Shown: positions 16,569 to 26,923, counted from the first letter of the stretch. The stretch is 64,000 nt of DNA from Allolucifera butyrica (GCF_900476375.1 NZ_UPPP01000070.1:1-64000); one strand, 5' to 3'. Notes: generated by a model not told the origin, from the sequence alone. A program made the numbers and translations.

Positions 16569-16652
16569 AGATCGCCACGCTACACTCCGTTTCGCTCGCA
16601 ATGACAGCCTGCTATTCCTGTCATTGCGAGGAGCAGAGCGACGTGGCAATCT
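16569..16652. repeat. Long imperfect palindromic repeat (REP/MITE-like)
   Basis: The left arm 16569-16607 (AGATCGCCACGC ... CTCGCAATGACAG) pairs with the right arm 16618-16652 (CTGTCATTGCGAGG ... GTGGCAATCT) around a 10-base loop. The TGTCATTGCGAG..GAAGCAATCT-like motif is a widespread bacterial repeat from general knowledge. One copy is present here, in the gap between convergent genes. Confidence 0.75.
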
Positions 16653-16746
16653 CTTAAGAAGCGACTTTGCCTACCGTGTTAAGACTTTTTCTTATAAAGT
16701 CGTGGTTTCTTTTCCAAAAATCTAATTACCAATTTCCAATTGCCGG

Positions 16747-16768
16747 AAGACCGCGTCAGCGGTCTTTC
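16747..16768. terminator. Terminator of the metallophosphoesterase gene
   Basis: AAGACCGC-GTCA-GCGGTCTT overlaps the stop codon of the minus-strand gene. Confidence 0.65.
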
Positions 16769-17913
16769 TTATTTGTGAATTGAATCCGGATGTCAACCAG
16801 TTCAGGACGGCTGCCGATCCGGATGGGAGGGCCCCAGGTGGCGTAACCGGAGGAAACAATAATTTGAAAATCCTGTTTGCGGTAATAACCCCAGTCTACT
16901 TCAAAAATTCGTTTGGTGACGAGGTTATTGGGGAAAAATTGTCCCCGGTGGGTGTGACCGGACAATTGTAAATCAACTTTTTGCCGGCAAGGTTCAGCGA
17001 GGTTAACAGGCTGATGATCGAGGAGAAGTACCGGCCGGGAGACATCCAGGCCTTCCATGAGCTCCTCCAGGGGACGCCGGGGTTTGCCTGTTAAGCGGTA
17101 ACGCATGCGGTCATCGCGGCCAACGAGCCAGAAGCTGTCATTCACCAGGACCGACTGATCCCGTAAGACCCGGATACCGGCCTGTTCCAGAAGTTGTACG
17201 GCCGTATCGGGAAAACCGCCCAGGTATTCGTGGTTGCCCAGAACGGCAAAGGCGCCGAAGCGGGATTTTAAAGCCCGTAATGTTTCCGGCATTTTATTTT
17301 GCGCAAAATATACAACATTTTCGTCAATAATGTCACCGGCCAAAAATACGATGTCTGGCTCGAGGGCGTTAATCCGTTCTATCATCGCCCGTAAGCGGCT
17401 ATTGTCGATAAGCGGGCCGAGATGAATGTCGGACACCAGCACTGCGTGTAAATCAGTAAGGGGACCGCATGATTTGGCAATGGTTATTGTATGGTGCCGG
17501 ATAACGGGATGCAAGGCATTCCAAGTACCATAAAGGAGCAAGCCGGAAACTGTGCTCCAAACGGTCAGGCCCGGGAGATACGGCGGCAGGACGAAACGAA
17601 GGGGAAAGAAGACGGAGACTCCCCAAATGGCGGCATCCGTTGCAAGCCATAAAAGGGTGGCGTAATAGGCCGCGGCGAGCCAATACGAACTAACAAGGGC
17701 CGTCAGTCTATCCGCGGCATGAGGACGGTATAGGCTACGCAAACGGCCGGCGACCGGCAGGATGGTCAATGTTCCCATAAGCAGACCGAAAGTTATAGGG
17801 GAAAAAAACAAAGACAAGTGCAGTGATTGCCAAGTGCGAAGACCGATATAAAGGTTCATAATGCCGAAAATTAAACTAAAAAAGAAAATGAATTTTATCA
17901 AGGGGGATCGCAT
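16756..17913 (-). CDS. Membrane-anchored metallophosphoesterase (YaeI/YkuE-like)
   Basis: 385 residues. About four N-terminal hydrophobic segments (~5-25, 37-57, 73-100, 108-135) precede a calcineurin-like domain (~145-385). Metal ligands are seen in VSDIHLGP, LAGDIIDE, LGNHEYLGG and LSGHTHRGQ. Relatives hydrolyse lipid-linked or UDP-diacylglucosamine phosphates or have unknown substrates. The ATG at 17913 (MRSPLIKF) has AAAGGAG 5 bases upstream and is preferred over the upstream in-frame ATG at 17940. Confidence 0.9.
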   Translation of the reverse strand: MRSPLIKFIFFFSLIFGIMNLYIGLRTWQSLHLSLFFSPITFGLLMGTLTILPVAGRLRSLYRPHAADRLTALVSSYWLAAAYYATLLWLATDAAIWGVSVFFPLRFVLPPYLPGLTVWSTVSGLLLYGTWNALHPVIRHHTITIAKSCGPLTDLHAVLVSDIHLGPLIDNSRLRAMIERINALEPDIVFLAGDIIDENVVYFAQNKMPETLRALKSRFGAFAVLGNHEYLGGFPDTAVQLLEQAGIRVLRDQSVLVNDSFWLVGRDDRMRYRLTGKPRRPLEELMEGLDVSRPVLLLDHQPVNLAEPCRQKVDLQLSGHTHRGQFFPNNLVTKRIFEVDWGYYRKQDFQIIVSSGYATWGPPIRIGSRPELVDIRIQFTNKKDR

Positions 17914-18150
17914 GATTACTCCTTTTTCAGATATTGCCAATAGTATACCATGAAATGATTAATCCTTAAATGGATGAATAAAAGTTGGAGAAATGAATTC
18001 CAAGAAGAATGCAGTAAAAATTTATTGTATTTTGTCAAGAACGGGGCTGGATTGCAGGATTCATTTTTGGAAGAGAGAATTTTAAGTAAAAGTCAAAACA
18101 GAAATTAAATACTAATTTCGACAGTATGTTGATGAAAGGAGATGCGGCGA

Positions 18151-21048
18151 TTGCGGTTCCGAAAAATAGCAGTCCTGTCCGCGCTCTGGATGGCTGTTTT
18201 CCTGAGCGGGATTTTTCCGGCAATAGCCGCTCAGGCCCAGCGGCATATCCTGATACTCAATTCCTATAACCGGGGATTGCCATGGACCGACGAACAAACC
18301 GAAGGCATGTTGGCTGCGCTGCGTCAAGCGGACAGTGCTGCCGATATTCATGTAGAATATTTGGATTGGAAATATAATCCGACGGAAGAAAACTTAAATT
18401 TACTTTATGGATTATTCCGGGCCCGGTATGCCCGGCGGCCGGTTGACCTGATCCTTACGACGGATGATGCCGCCCTTCATTTTGCTTTGGTTCACCGGCA
18501 GGAACTTTTTGCCAATGCGCCGGTAGTGTTTTCCGGTGTAACCCGGGATGAGGCCGCTGCCCTGACCCGCGGGGAGCAGAACGTTACCGGTGTTTATGAA
18601 GATGTGGATGCGGAAGGCACGCTCCGTCTAATGCTACGGCTCAATCCCGCTTTGGAGCGGGTTTATCTATTGTATGACAGTAGCGAGAGCGGTTTGGCAA
18701 GCCGCCGGGCGTTTGACGCGGCACTCCGCCGTATTCCCGCCCGGCTGGATGTTGTGGATTTGCATGAACTGACTGATGACAAGGTAAAGGAAGTTTTGCG
18801 CAACGCCCCGGACCGGAGTGCCGTGCTGATGGCCTCTTATTCCCGGGATGGGGCCGGGCTGGTTATGGAACCGGAGAGGTTTGTGAAGGATTTTAGCGAG
18901 GCCAGCCGCGTACCGGTTTATCTCTTGTATCAGTTTGAGCTTGGTTATGGCGCTGTCGGCGGCAGCTTGATCAGCGGCCGGCAGGATGGGGCCCGGGCGG
19001 CCCGGATGGGCCTGCGCCTTATGAGCGGAGAGCCGGCTGAGGGGCTTCCCGCCGCCGGTTCCAACGCCGGACAGGTTATGCTGGATTACCGCCAATTGTT
19101 AAAGTATAAGCTGCCGGTGGAAAATGTACCTCCCAATAGTACCGGCATTCACCGCCCGGTTTCCTATTACGGTCAAAACCGGAAAACGGTTTGGATTACT
19201 GTTGCGCTGATTGTGCTTATGGGAACGTATATGCTCTTTTTGCAGCTTAATATCCGGCGGCGGAAGATGGCGGAAGAGAATTTGCGGCGGAGCAATGAGG
19301 AAATCACGGCGTTGTATGAAGAGATTTTAGCGTCCCAGGAAGAATTGCAGAGTCAGTATGAAGAATTGTCATCGACCCAGGAAGCGCTTTTTAAAAGTAA
19401 AGAACGCTATGAACTCTCTTTTGCGGGTGCCAATGACGGTCTATGGGATTGGGATATGGCCGGCAATCAAGTGTACATGTCCGCCCGGTGCCGGGAAATG
19501 CTGAGTCTAAGCACTCCGGTTATCAAGGGCTTGGGTTCCTTCCTTAAGGAGAAAGTACCGCCGGCGGAGGTAGAAGCCGTTCTGACCGGCCTGGAAGAAC
19601 ATCTGCAGGGAAAGACGGAATATTATGTTTGCGAGCATCAAATCAATACGCCGGAAGGCATCCGCTGGGTTTTGGTCCGCGGCAAGGCGCTGATTGATCA
19701 ACGCGGTCAGGCTGTGCGTATGGCCGGTTCGATGACCGATATTACGGATAGAAAACAAAGTGAAATGGCGGTCAATTATTTAGCCTTTCACGACTCTCTG
19801 ACCGGTTTGGCCAATCGGGCTTCGCTGCGGGAACGGTTGTGTTCCGTTTTGCAGCAGTCGGTCGCCGGAGCCCTTCTTTTCATTGATATTGATAATTTTA
19901 AACTGATTAATGATACGTTCGGCCACTCTTATGGCGATAAATTGTTGGTCAAAATTGGCCGGCAACTGCAAAACGTCAATGGCGAGTTGCCCTTTGTAGC
20001 CCGGATGGGCGGGGATGAATTTGTTGTTTTGCTGGAGCAGCCCGATGCTGAGGCGGTTAGCCTTTATGCCAGCCGGGTGCTGAAAACGTTGAGTGAACCG
20101 GTTCAGGTCGGGGAAAAGACGCTTCATATCAGCGTCAGTATCGGCATTACTTTGTTTCCGGCGGATGGGGACACGGCTGAGATATTGCTGAAAAATGCGG
20201 ATATGGCCATGTACCGGGCGAAAGGTCAGGGAAAAAACCAGTTTGCGTTTTTTGAAAAAGCAATGGATGACGTGATGCGGCATAAAATGATGATGGAGCA
20301 AAGCTTGCGGGAGGCGCTTGACGCCGATGAACTGTGTCTGTGGTATCAGCCGCAAATCGATATGTATAGTGGAAAAATTAGGGGTTTTGAAGCGCTCCTT
20401 CGTTGGAACAGCAAGGAATACGGCCTGGTTATGCCATTGCAGTTTGTTCGTCTGGCCGAAGAAACGGGCCTCATTATTCCTATCGGTTATTGGGTTTTAA
20501 AGCGGGCTTGTTTGTTTATCAAGGAACTGCATGCCCGGGGCTATTCCGCCCTGACTGTTTCCGCCAATATTTCCGTTGCCCAGTTGATGCAGAATGACTT
20601 TGTGGAATCGCTGCGGCAAATTGTTGCCGCGTCGGGAATTAATCCGGCGGCTCTCGGACTGGAAATTACGGAAAGCGTTTTGGCAGATTCTTTTGACCTG
20701 ATCATCGGAAAATTGCAAGCCATCCGGAATCTGGGAATCAGCATTCATCTTGATGATTTCGGCACCGGCTATTCTTCTTTGACGTATTTGAAAAAATTGC
20801 CCATCGACATTGTGAAAATTGACAAATCCTTTATGGACGGTATGCAGGAGCAAACAGAAAAAGAACTGACGGAATCCATTATTGAAATGGCGCATCGTCT
20901 TGGTTTAAAAACAGTGGCGGAAGGGGTGGAAACCGAGTATCAACTGGCGAAATTAAAACAGTACCAGTGCGATATTATCCAGGGATATTTCATTAGCAAG
21001 CCGGTTCCTGAGGAACAGACCTATAGTTTGGTTGAAAAGTTATTATAA
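18151..21048 (+). CDS. Membrane sensor with PAS, GGDEF and EAL domains (c-di-GMP turnover)
   Basis: 965 residues. A signal/anchor helix is followed by a periplasmic ABC-type substrate-binding-like domain (~30-330, starting HILILNSYNRGLPWTDEQ), a TM helix (~344-366), a coiled coil, a PAS/PAC region (~425-540), GGDEF (~545-705) and EAL (~720-965). The GGDEF motif is intact (RMGGDEF) and lacks the RxxD inhibitory site. The EAL residues are all present: FEALLRW, NISVAQ, EITES, DDFGTGYSS, KIDKSF and EGVET, so it is probably bifunctional or a phosphodiesterase. AAAGGAG is 9 bases from the TTG at 18151 and abuts the ATG at 18142, so TTG is preferred. Confidence 0.92.
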   Translation: MRFRKIAVLSALWMAVFLSGIFPAIAAQAQRHILILNSYNRGLPWTDEQTEGMLAALRQADSAADIHVEYLDWKYNPTEENLNLLYGLFRARYARRPVDLILTTDDAALHFALVHRQELFANAPVVFSGVTRDEAAALTRGEQNVTGVYEDVDAEGTLRLMLRLNPALERVYLLYDSSESGLASRRAFDAALRRIPARLDVVDLHELTDDKVKEVLRNAPDRSAVLMASYSRDGAGLVMEPERFVKDFSEASRVPVYLLYQFELGYGAVGGSLISGRQDGARAARMGLRLMSGEPAEGLPAAGSNAGQVMLDYRQLLKYKLPVENVPPNSTGIHRPVSYYGQNRKTVWITVALIVLMGTYMLFLQLNIRRRKMAEENLRRSNEEITALYEEILASQEELQSQYEELSSTQEALFKSKERYELSFAGANDGLWDWDMAGNQVYMSARCREMLSLSTPVIKGLGSFLKEKVPPAEVEAVLTGLEEHLQGKTEYYVCEHQINTPEGIRWVLVRGKALIDQRGQAVRMAGSMTDITDRKQSEMAVNYLAFHDSLTGLANRASLRERLCSVLQQSVAGALLFIDIDNFKLINDTFGHSYGDKLLVKIGRQLQNVNGELPFVARMGGDEFVVLLEQPDAEAVSLYASRVLKTLSEPVQVGEKTLHISVSIGITLFPADGDTAEILLKNADMAMYRAKGQGKNQFAFFEKAMDDVMRHKMMMEQSLREALDADELCLWYQPQIDMYSGKIRGFEALLRWNSKEYGLVMPLQFVRLAEETGLIIPIGYWVLKRACLFIKELHARGYSALTVSANISVAQLMQNDFVESLRQIVAASGINPAALGLEITESVLADSFDLIIGKLQAIRNLGISIHLDDFGTGYSSLTYLKKLPIDIVKIDKSFMDGMQEQTEKELTESIIEMAHRLGLKTVAEGVETEYQLAKLKQYQCDIIQGYFISKPVPEEQTYSLVEKLL

Positions 21049-21057
21049 GAAAATTTC

Positions 21058-21789
21058 TTAGATTTTCTCAGTCAGCAGACTGGCAGCCGCTTGGTCTAGC
21101 AGCCAATAAATTTCACCGTTTACAGGATGGACCAATTGAGCCGGCAAGCGGGGTGGAACGCCGGCTGCTGCTAAAATTTCCCGCACTTTAGGCGCTTTTT
21201 CTTCTCCGGTTGCCAAAAAGATAATGGTCCGGGCCCGGTTAATCACCGGGAAGGTAAGAGTGATCCGGTCGGCGGCCGGGCCTTGCGTTTGGGTATGGCA
21301 TACCCAGCGCCGCTGTTCCATGACCGCATCGGTTCCCGGAAAAAGGGAAGCAACATGCCCGTCAGTTCCTAAGCCGAGAAACAGCAAATCAAAGCGGGGC
21401 GGCTGTTTTCCGAATAACCGGCGAAGCGTGCTCTCGTAACCTTCTGCCGCTTCTTCCGGCGATTGCCGATAGGGAATGGGAAAGATCTGCCCGGCTGGAA
21501 CGGCAACGTGGTCGAGTAAGGCGGTCCGGGCCATGTGTTGATTGCTGCGGCTATCATCAGGTGGAACCCAGCGTTCGTCGCCCCAGAAGATATGTACCTT
21601 ATTCCATGGTATCCCTGTGGCATAAGGCGGCTCGGCCAACCTCTCCAGGGTATGGCGCGGTGTTGTTCCGCCGGAAAGAACCAGGTGGAAAGAGCCATGC
21701 CGGGCGATGGCTGTTTTGGCCTGGTCGGCGACCATAGAGGCGGCGGCGTTGCTAACATCTGTGACAGTGGAGAAAACTTGGATTGTCAT
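21058..21789 (-). CDS. pgl: 6-phosphogluconolactonase
   Basis: 243 residues, DevB/SOL family. It hydrolyses 6-phosphogluconolactone, the second step of the oxidative pentose phosphate pathway. VLSGGTTPRHTLERLA, IFWGDERWVPPDDSRSN and LGLGTDGHVASLFPG are the signatures. The start MTIQVFS at 21789 lies 4 bases after the zwf stop; an in-frame ATG at 21876 would extend into zwf and is not needed. Co-transcribed with zwf. Confidence 0.94.
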   Translation of the reverse strand: MTIQVFSTVTDVSNAAASMVADQAKTAIARHGSFHLVLSGGTTPRHTLERLAEPPYATGIPWNKVHIFWGDERWVPPDDSRSNQHMARTALLDHVAVPAGQIFPIPYRQSPEEAAEGYESTLRRLFGKQPPRFDLLFLGLGTDGHVASLFPGTDAVMEQRRWVCHTQTQGPAADRITLTFPVINRARTIIFLATGEEKAPKVREILAAAGVPPRLPAQLVHPVNGEIYWLLDQAAASLLTEKI

Positions 21790-21793
21790 TATT

Positions 21794-23311
21794 TCAACAC
21801 TTCTTTCCGTTTTTTTCCAGACAAGCCGGAAGGAACCACTCCCGGCCATCGTCAATAATAAGTTTTTCCGCTTCAAATGGACCCCATTGTCCGGCCTGAT
21901 AATTCGGAAATTGAGAGGCCGGTGTATTTTCCCAGAAGTTTAGGACGGGACTTATGACCGACCAGGCGGCTTCCACCTGATCGGCCCGCATGAATAATCC
22001 CGGATCGCCGCGCAGAACGTCAACCAGCAAGGTTTCATAGGCATCCGGTGATAAGGAATCGAAAACTTCCCGGTAGGTGTAATGCATTTCCACCGGCTTT
22101 AAATTCATGCCTAATCCGGGCACTTTTGCCTGGGTGCGGAGCAGAATCCCTTCCTCCGGTTCAATTTGGATTGCCAGACGGTTAGGTTGGATCGCGTCGG
22201 CAGCCGGACCGGCAAAGGGATGGTGCGGAACGGGGCGAAACTGTAATGATATTTCCGAAACCCGGGCTGGAAGCCGTTTACCCGTTCTAAGGTAAAAGGG
22301 AACACCTTGCCAGCGCCAATTATCAATAAATAACTTAAGGACGGCAAATGTTTCGGTGTTGGAATCGGGCCGGACGCCGGGCTCGTTGCGGTAACCGGAG
22401 GCCGGTGTATCCTCGATCCAGCCGTTGCCATACTGGCCCCGGACAGCATGAAACCGGACCCGGTCCGGTGGAATGGGACGAATGGCGTTCATGACATCCA
22501 CTTTTTTATTGCGTATTTCGTCAGGATGAAAGGAAGTCGGCGGTTCCATAGCCACCAGGCAAAGAAGCTGCATAAGATGGTTTTGCATCATATCCCGCAA
22601 GGCTCCGGCCGTGTCATAATAGCCGCCGCGGCGGCCAATGCCCAGCTGCTCGGCTACGGTAATTTGCACATGATCAATGAAATTACGGTTCCATACCGGT
22701 TCCCATACGGCGTTGGCAAAGCGAAAGGCCAGAATATTTTGTACCGTTTCTTTTCCCAGATAGTGGTCGATGCGATAAATCTGGTCTTCTTCAAATACCT
22801 GGAGCAAAGCGGCGTTTAGCTCGCGGGCGGAAGCAAGGTCGCGTCCGAAGGGCTTTTCAATCACGATGCGAAATTGCTGGTTACCGCGGAATGATCCCGA
22901 CGCTCCCAACTGGTTAATGATTTCCGGGAACAGGGCCGGCGGCGTAGCCAGATAAAATACCTGATTTGCCGTGGTTTGCCAGGACTGGTCCATGGCGGAC
23001 AGTAATTTTTCGTACATGTCCGGAGTATCATAGTCGCAGGCAATATACCGGATCAGGGAAGTAAATTGGCGCCAAGTCTCTCCGGTATGTTTTTCTTGCA
23101 GCGAGAAACGGTCGACGCCGGCGCGAAGGTGCTGGTGAAACGCCTCTTCCGTAAAGTCGGTGCGCGATACGCCGATAATAGCAAACGGCTGGGGAAGAAA
23201 TCCGCCTAAAAAGAGATTATATAACGCAGGGATGATTTTTCGCTGGGTCAGGTCACCGGACGCACCAAAAATAAATAACGTTGCCGGTTCGAGCTGAGGG
23301 CTGCGCAACAC
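21794..23311 (-). CDS. zwf: Glucose-6-phosphate 1-dehydrogenase
   Basis: 505 residues, full length. The NADP-binding [10 protein letters not shown] lies at ~15-24 and the catalytic [13 protein letters not shown] near 190-200. It makes 6-phosphogluconolactone and NADPH. The start is a GTG at 23311, 8 bases after AAGGAG. It forms a two-gene operon with pgl, a common pairing; no 6-phosphogluconate dehydrogenase is nearby. Confidence 0.95.
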   Translation of the reverse strand: MLRSPQLEPATLFIFGASGDLTQRKIIPALYNLFLGGFLPQPFAIIGVSRTDFTEEAFHQHLRAGVDRFSLQEKHTGETWRQFTSLIRYIACDYDTPDMYEKLLSAMDQSWQTTANQVFYLATPPALFPEIINQLGASGSFRGNQQFRIVIEKPFGRDLASARELNAALLQVFEEDQIYRIDHYLGKETVQNILAFRFANAVWEPVWNRNFIDHVQITVAEQLGIGRRGGYYDTAGALRDMMQNHLMQLLCLVAMEPPTSFHPDEIRNKKVDVMNAIRPIPPDRVRFHAVRGQYGNGWIEDTPASGYRNEPGVRPDSNTETFAVLKLFIDNWRWQGVPFYLRTGKRLPARVSEISLQFRPVPHHPFAGPAADAIQPNRLAIQIEPEEGILLRTQAKVPGLGMNLKPVEMHYTYREVFDSLSPDAYETLLVDVLRGDPGLFMRADQVEAAWSVISPVLNFWENTPASQFPNYQAGQWGPFEAEKLIIDDGREWFLPACLEKNGKKC

Positions 23312-23620
23312 GGTATCAACTCCTTGTGGGTTTTAAGTCTCTTCGTTAGTATATTCCGGCTGTTTGCCGCTTCATGTTGAATTATTGCATTCCGCGGACA
23401 AAAAAACATCCTGACAGGGCGGAGCGCCCTGTTCTTTTTAATTTTCCTCGTTTAATGATTTTCTCCTGCTAATTTTTATTATCTATGAAATGTTTTTATG
23501 AGAAGCCGAATATTGAAAAAGTGATTGGATGCATTTAAACGTATGTGTTATATGATTAGTAAGTTGACCGGGGTAGTATAATATAAAGAGAGGGTAGAGA
23601 AGAAAGATGGAGGGAGATTC

Positions 23621-24265
23621 ATGAATCAACTGGAGTTTATTTACAAACGGCACAGCGTGCGCAAATTTATTGCTGAGCCGGTGCCGATGGAACATATTCA
23701 GGAGATGATTAAAGCCGCAACATATGCCCCTTCCGGGAAAAATATGCAGAATTGGCATTTTGTTGTCATTGCCAATAAGGAAAAGATCGGTCATATTGCC
23801 GATCTGGTTGTTGCGAAAAATTCGGCCCTGACAAAATACTTGACGGATGAGACTAAAATTAAGGCATTCAAAGGCTCTGTTTCCTACCATACGGTCTTTA
23901 AGGGTGCGCCGGTGCTTATCTTAGCTTATGCAGGACCCTATGATACCACTGCCGGCATGCTGCGGGAAGCCGGGATCATGGCCGAAGAGCAAATCCGGGA
24001 ATTGGACCGTCCCAATCCGGGTGTTCAGAATGTAGCGGCAGCCATGGAAAACTTTCAGTTAGCCGCGGCCAGCCTGGGGTACGGCACTTGCTGGATGACC
24101 GGGCCGACCTATGCCGGTGAGGAAATATCCGCTTATATTGGCTTCGAACGTACGCAGGAAGGGTATTATTTAGCCGCCATGACCCCGCTGGGCGTGCCGG
24201 CTGCCAGGGAGTGGACCTATCCGTCCCGCAAGCCGCTGGAACAAATTCTCACGGTTATTGAATAA
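23621..24265 (+). CDS. Nitroreductase family protein
   Basis: 214 residues, FMN-dependent NAD(P)H oxidoreductase fold. YKRHSVRKFIAEPV (phosphate contacts of FMN), ATYAPSGKNMQNWHFVV and the C-terminal AAMTPLGVPA are typical. The physiological substrate is unknown. The ATG at 23621 follows GGAGGGAG. Monocistronic, with a terminator 8 bases after the stop. Confidence 0.9.
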   Translation: MNQLEFIYKRHSVRKFIAEPVPMEHIQEMIKAATYAPSGKNMQNWHFVVIANKEKIGHIADLVVAKNSALTKYLTDETKIKAFKGSVSYHTVFKGAPVLILAYAGPYDTTAGMLREAGIMAEEQIRELDRPNPGVQNVAAAMENFQLAAASLGYGTCWMTGPTYAGEEISAYIGFERTQEGYYLAAMTPLGVPAAREWTYPSRKPLEQILTVIE

Positions 24266-24272
24266 TTTTTTT

Positions 24273-24305
24273 AAGCCTCCGACTTTCGCAGTTGGGGGCT
24301 TTTTA
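24273..24305 (+). terminator. Terminator after the nitroreductase gene
   Basis: AAGCCTCCGAC and GTTGGGGGCTT pair with two wobble pairs and are followed by T5. Confidence 0.75.
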
Positions 24306-24400
24306 CTGGTCTTTCTTGATTTAGTAACGGAAGGATGACGTCTGAAATATTATATAATAGGTAAATCAATTATGACACATTGGGAAAGGCGGAATGAAAC

Positions 24401-25738
24401 ATGCGGGACGAAAAATTAGCGGCCTATCTTCGGACCCTGGTCGTTGGTGTTGATACTGTCGTACCGTTAGTAAACGGAAAAAAAGTAACAGCCATTAATT
24501 TTGATAATGCGGCTACAACGCCTCCCTTTGTTTCCGTTCTCAAAAGTGTTGAGGATTTTGCGCCCTGGTATTCGTCCATTCACCGGGGTTCAGGATATAA
24601 ATCGGTTCTGTCATCCGAGATTTACGAGGAAACAAGGGACGCCGTTAAAAACTTTGTTAAGGCCGGCGGACAGGATGTGGTTATCTATACCAAGAATACG
24701 ACCGAGGCTATTAATATGCTGGCCTATCTGCTCCGGCAGGAGGACGGGGATCAGGTAGTCCTGTCGACCGATATGGAGCATCTGGCCAATGATTTGCCCT
24801 GGCAAAGCCAGTTGGCTGTCGATTATGTACGGGTAGACCGGTTCGGCAATCTTTGTTTGGACGATATGGAGGCTAAACTGAAGAAATATAGCGGTAAGGT
24901 CAAGCTGGTTACGGTTACGGGAGCTTCCAACGTGACGGGGATTATCAATCCCGTCTACCGCATTGCCACTCTGGCGCACGCCTACGGCGCCAGGATTCTG
25001 GTGGACGGGGCGCAATGGGTGCCTCACTGCCCGGTAGATATGAAACCGGAAGATTCGCCGGAACACATTGACTTTCTTGTTTTTTCCGCCCATAAGATGT
25101 ACGCTCCGTTTGGTATCGGTATTCTGATCGGTCCCCAAGCCTTTTTTGCTCAATTTCCGCCTGTTTATCAGGGCGGTGGGGACGTGCGGCTGGTTTCCCG
25201 CCAAATGATTGAATGGCAGCAGCCTCCCGCTAAAAATGAAGCGGGCACTCCCAATATTATGGGGGTAGTAGCCCTGTTGGCGGCTTTAAAAACATTAACC
25301 GGGATCGGCATGTCTACCGTCCGGAACTATGAACGGGATCTGATCCATTATGCCCTGGGTGGCTTGTCCCGCCTTTCAGGGGTTACCTTATACGGTTGGG
25401 AAAATAACCGGCAGGAACGGGTTAGCTTATGTTCGTTTACCGTCCAGGGAATTCATCATAAACTGCTGGCGGAAGTACTGTCCTATGAAGCCGGTATTGC
25501 AGTTCGCAACGGCTTATTCTGTGCCCATCCCTATGTGGAAAATTTGTTGCAATTAAGTGCGGAAAAACTGGATTATTACCATTGTCATCCCGAAGTGCCT
25601 CTGCCGGGCATGGTACGAATGAGCCTTGGACTGTACAACAACTATGCTGAGATTGACAAGTTTCTGGAGGCGCTGCGCTGGGCGATTGCCAACAAGGAGT
25701 ATTGCCGGAGTCAATACATCATAAAACCGGACAACTGA
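24401..25738 (+). CDS. Aminotransferase class V, cysteine desulfurase-like
   Basis: 445 residues, PLP enzyme. INFDNAATTPP opens the fold, the Schiff-base lysine is in FSAHKMYAPFGIG, and a candidate sulfur-accepting cysteine is in NGLFCAHPYVENL. Family members release sulfur from cysteine or selenocysteine. It is longer than SufS/IscS, with a ~25-residue N-terminal extension and no suf or isc partners nearby, so a role in general Fe-S assembly is uncertain. Ribosome site AAAGGCGG lies before the ATG at 24401. Confidence 0.87.
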   Translation: MRDEKLAAYLRTLVVGVDTVVPLVNGKKVTAINFDNAATTPPFVSVLKSVEDFAPWYSSIHRGSGYKSVLSSEIYEETRDAVKNFVKAGGQDVVIYTKNTTEAINMLAYLLRQEDGDQVVLSTDMEHLANDLPWQSQLAVDYVRVDRFGNLCLDDMEAKLKKYSGKVKLVTVTGASNVTGIINPVYRIATLAHAYGARILVDGAQWVPHCPVDMKPEDSPEHIDFLVFSAHKMYAPFGIGILIGPQAFFAQFPPVYQGGGDVRLVSRQMIEWQQPPAKNEAGTPNIMGVVALLAALKTLTGIGMSTVRNYERDLIHYALGGLSRLSGVTLYGWENNRQERVSLCSFTVQGIHHKLLAEVLSYEAGIAVRNGLFCAHPYVENLLQLSAEKLDYYHCHPEVPLPGMVRMSLGLYNNYAEIDKFLEALRWAIANKEYCRSQYIIKPDN

Positions 25739-26005
25739 TAATTCCCACATTTCGCACCCTGAACTTATAGCGACAATATTTCTCCCAATTTATAGCCACA
25801 AAGTAAATAATGAGTTTTATATTTCGTTTAAAATTCCCTTAGTTTATCTTTTTTAGGAGAATTATTGTCGAATGACAGAGGAATGCAAAAAGTGGGATAA
25901 TTGATCAATTACCGGAAAATAGCAGGATTTTTCCCGTTTTTTCCGAATAGTAAGCATCAAAAAAGGCTGACGGGAAACCGGAAAAAGCGGGAAGGCGGAT
26001 AACGG

Positions 26006-26923
26006 ATGCGTGTGCTTATCGTGGACGACGAACCGATTAGGCGGCGGAATTTAACTCAGGCTATTTCGGAGTGGGAGTATGACCTGATGGCTGTTACGGA
26101 CGGTAATCAGGCATGGTCTTATCTGGAGAAGGAGAGAGAGCCGGTCATTGTCTTGCTGGATGACGACGGTATCGAATTGTGCCGGAAGATCCGGCAGGAA
26201 GAATGGAAGCACATTTATGTTATTATCGTAACCGTTAAAACGAAAATCGATGAAATTGCCGATGGTTTGGATGCCGGAGCCGATGATTATCTTACCAGGC
26301 CGGTACATGATAAGGAACTGCGCAGCCGGCTGTCGGCAGGACGCCGCATCCTGGAATATCAATATACACTGGAAAAACTGACAACGGAACTTATAGCGGC
26401 CAATAAGCAGTTAAAGCACCTGGTTGCCGTTGATGGCCTGACGGGAATTGCCGGACGGGGCCATTTTGAAATGCGTCTGGAAGAAGAATGGCGCAGGGCG
26501 CTGCGGGATGGAGGTCCCTTATCCATCATTTTTGTTGATATTGATTATTTTAAAAAATATAACGAAACTTATGGACATCTGGCCGGTGACGACTGTTTGC
26601 GCCGGGTGGCACAAATTTTGCCGGCATCTTTGTACCGGGCCGGAGATATGGCGGCCCGGTATGGCGGGGCAGAGTTCATCCTGCTGCTGCCCAATACCGA
26701 CAGCCTGGGGGCTATGGTGGTGGCTGAATCAGTCCGGGTTGGTGTACTGGATCTTAACTTAGAACATGCCGCCAGTCCATACCGGCGGGTATCGGTCAGC
26801 TTAGGGATAGAGACGGTTATTCCGGAACAGGACGATCCGGCGGCGGCTGTCGTTAACGCCAATAAAGCGCTGCATGCCGCAAAGAAGGGAGGGCGGAATA
26901 CAGTCAGGCAATTTGCTCATTGA
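26006..26923 (+). CDS. REC-GGDEF response regulator with degenerate active site and intact I-site
   Basis: 305 residues. The REC domain (~1-115) keeps the acidic pair VDDEP, but the phospho-acceptor region reads VLLDDDGIELCRKIR, about five residues shorter than the usual LLDWMMPxMDGIEL. The conserved lysine is replaced by arginine (YLTRPV). The GGDEF domain (~140-300) has RYGGAEF (near 218-222), with Ala for the catalytic Asp/Glu. The inhibitory site RAGD lies exactly five residues before RYGGAEF's GG. It therefore probably binds c-di-GMP rather than making it. Adjacent genes do not name a partner. Confidence 0.88.
   Translation: MRVLIVDDEPIRRRNLTQAISEWEYDLMAVTDGNQAWSYLEKEREPVIVLLDDDGIELCRKIRQEEWKHIYVIIVTVKTKIDEIADGLDAGADDYLTRPVHDKELRSRLSAGRRILEYQYTLEKLTTELIAANKQLKHLVAVDGLTGIAGRGHFEMRLEEEWRRALRDGGPLSIIFVDIDYFKKYNETYGHLAGDDCLRRVAQILPASLYRAGDMAARYGGAEFILLLPNTDSLGAMVVAESVRVGVLDLNLEHAASPYRRVSVSLGIETVIPEQDDPAAAVVNANKALHAAKKGGRNTVRQFAH

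Noticed and set aside
23412..23438. ACAGGGCG-GAG-CGCCCTGT hairpin upstream of zwf
   Set aside because: A possible terminator or leader structure, but no transcript clearly ends here and the T-run is interrupted; not firm enough to list.
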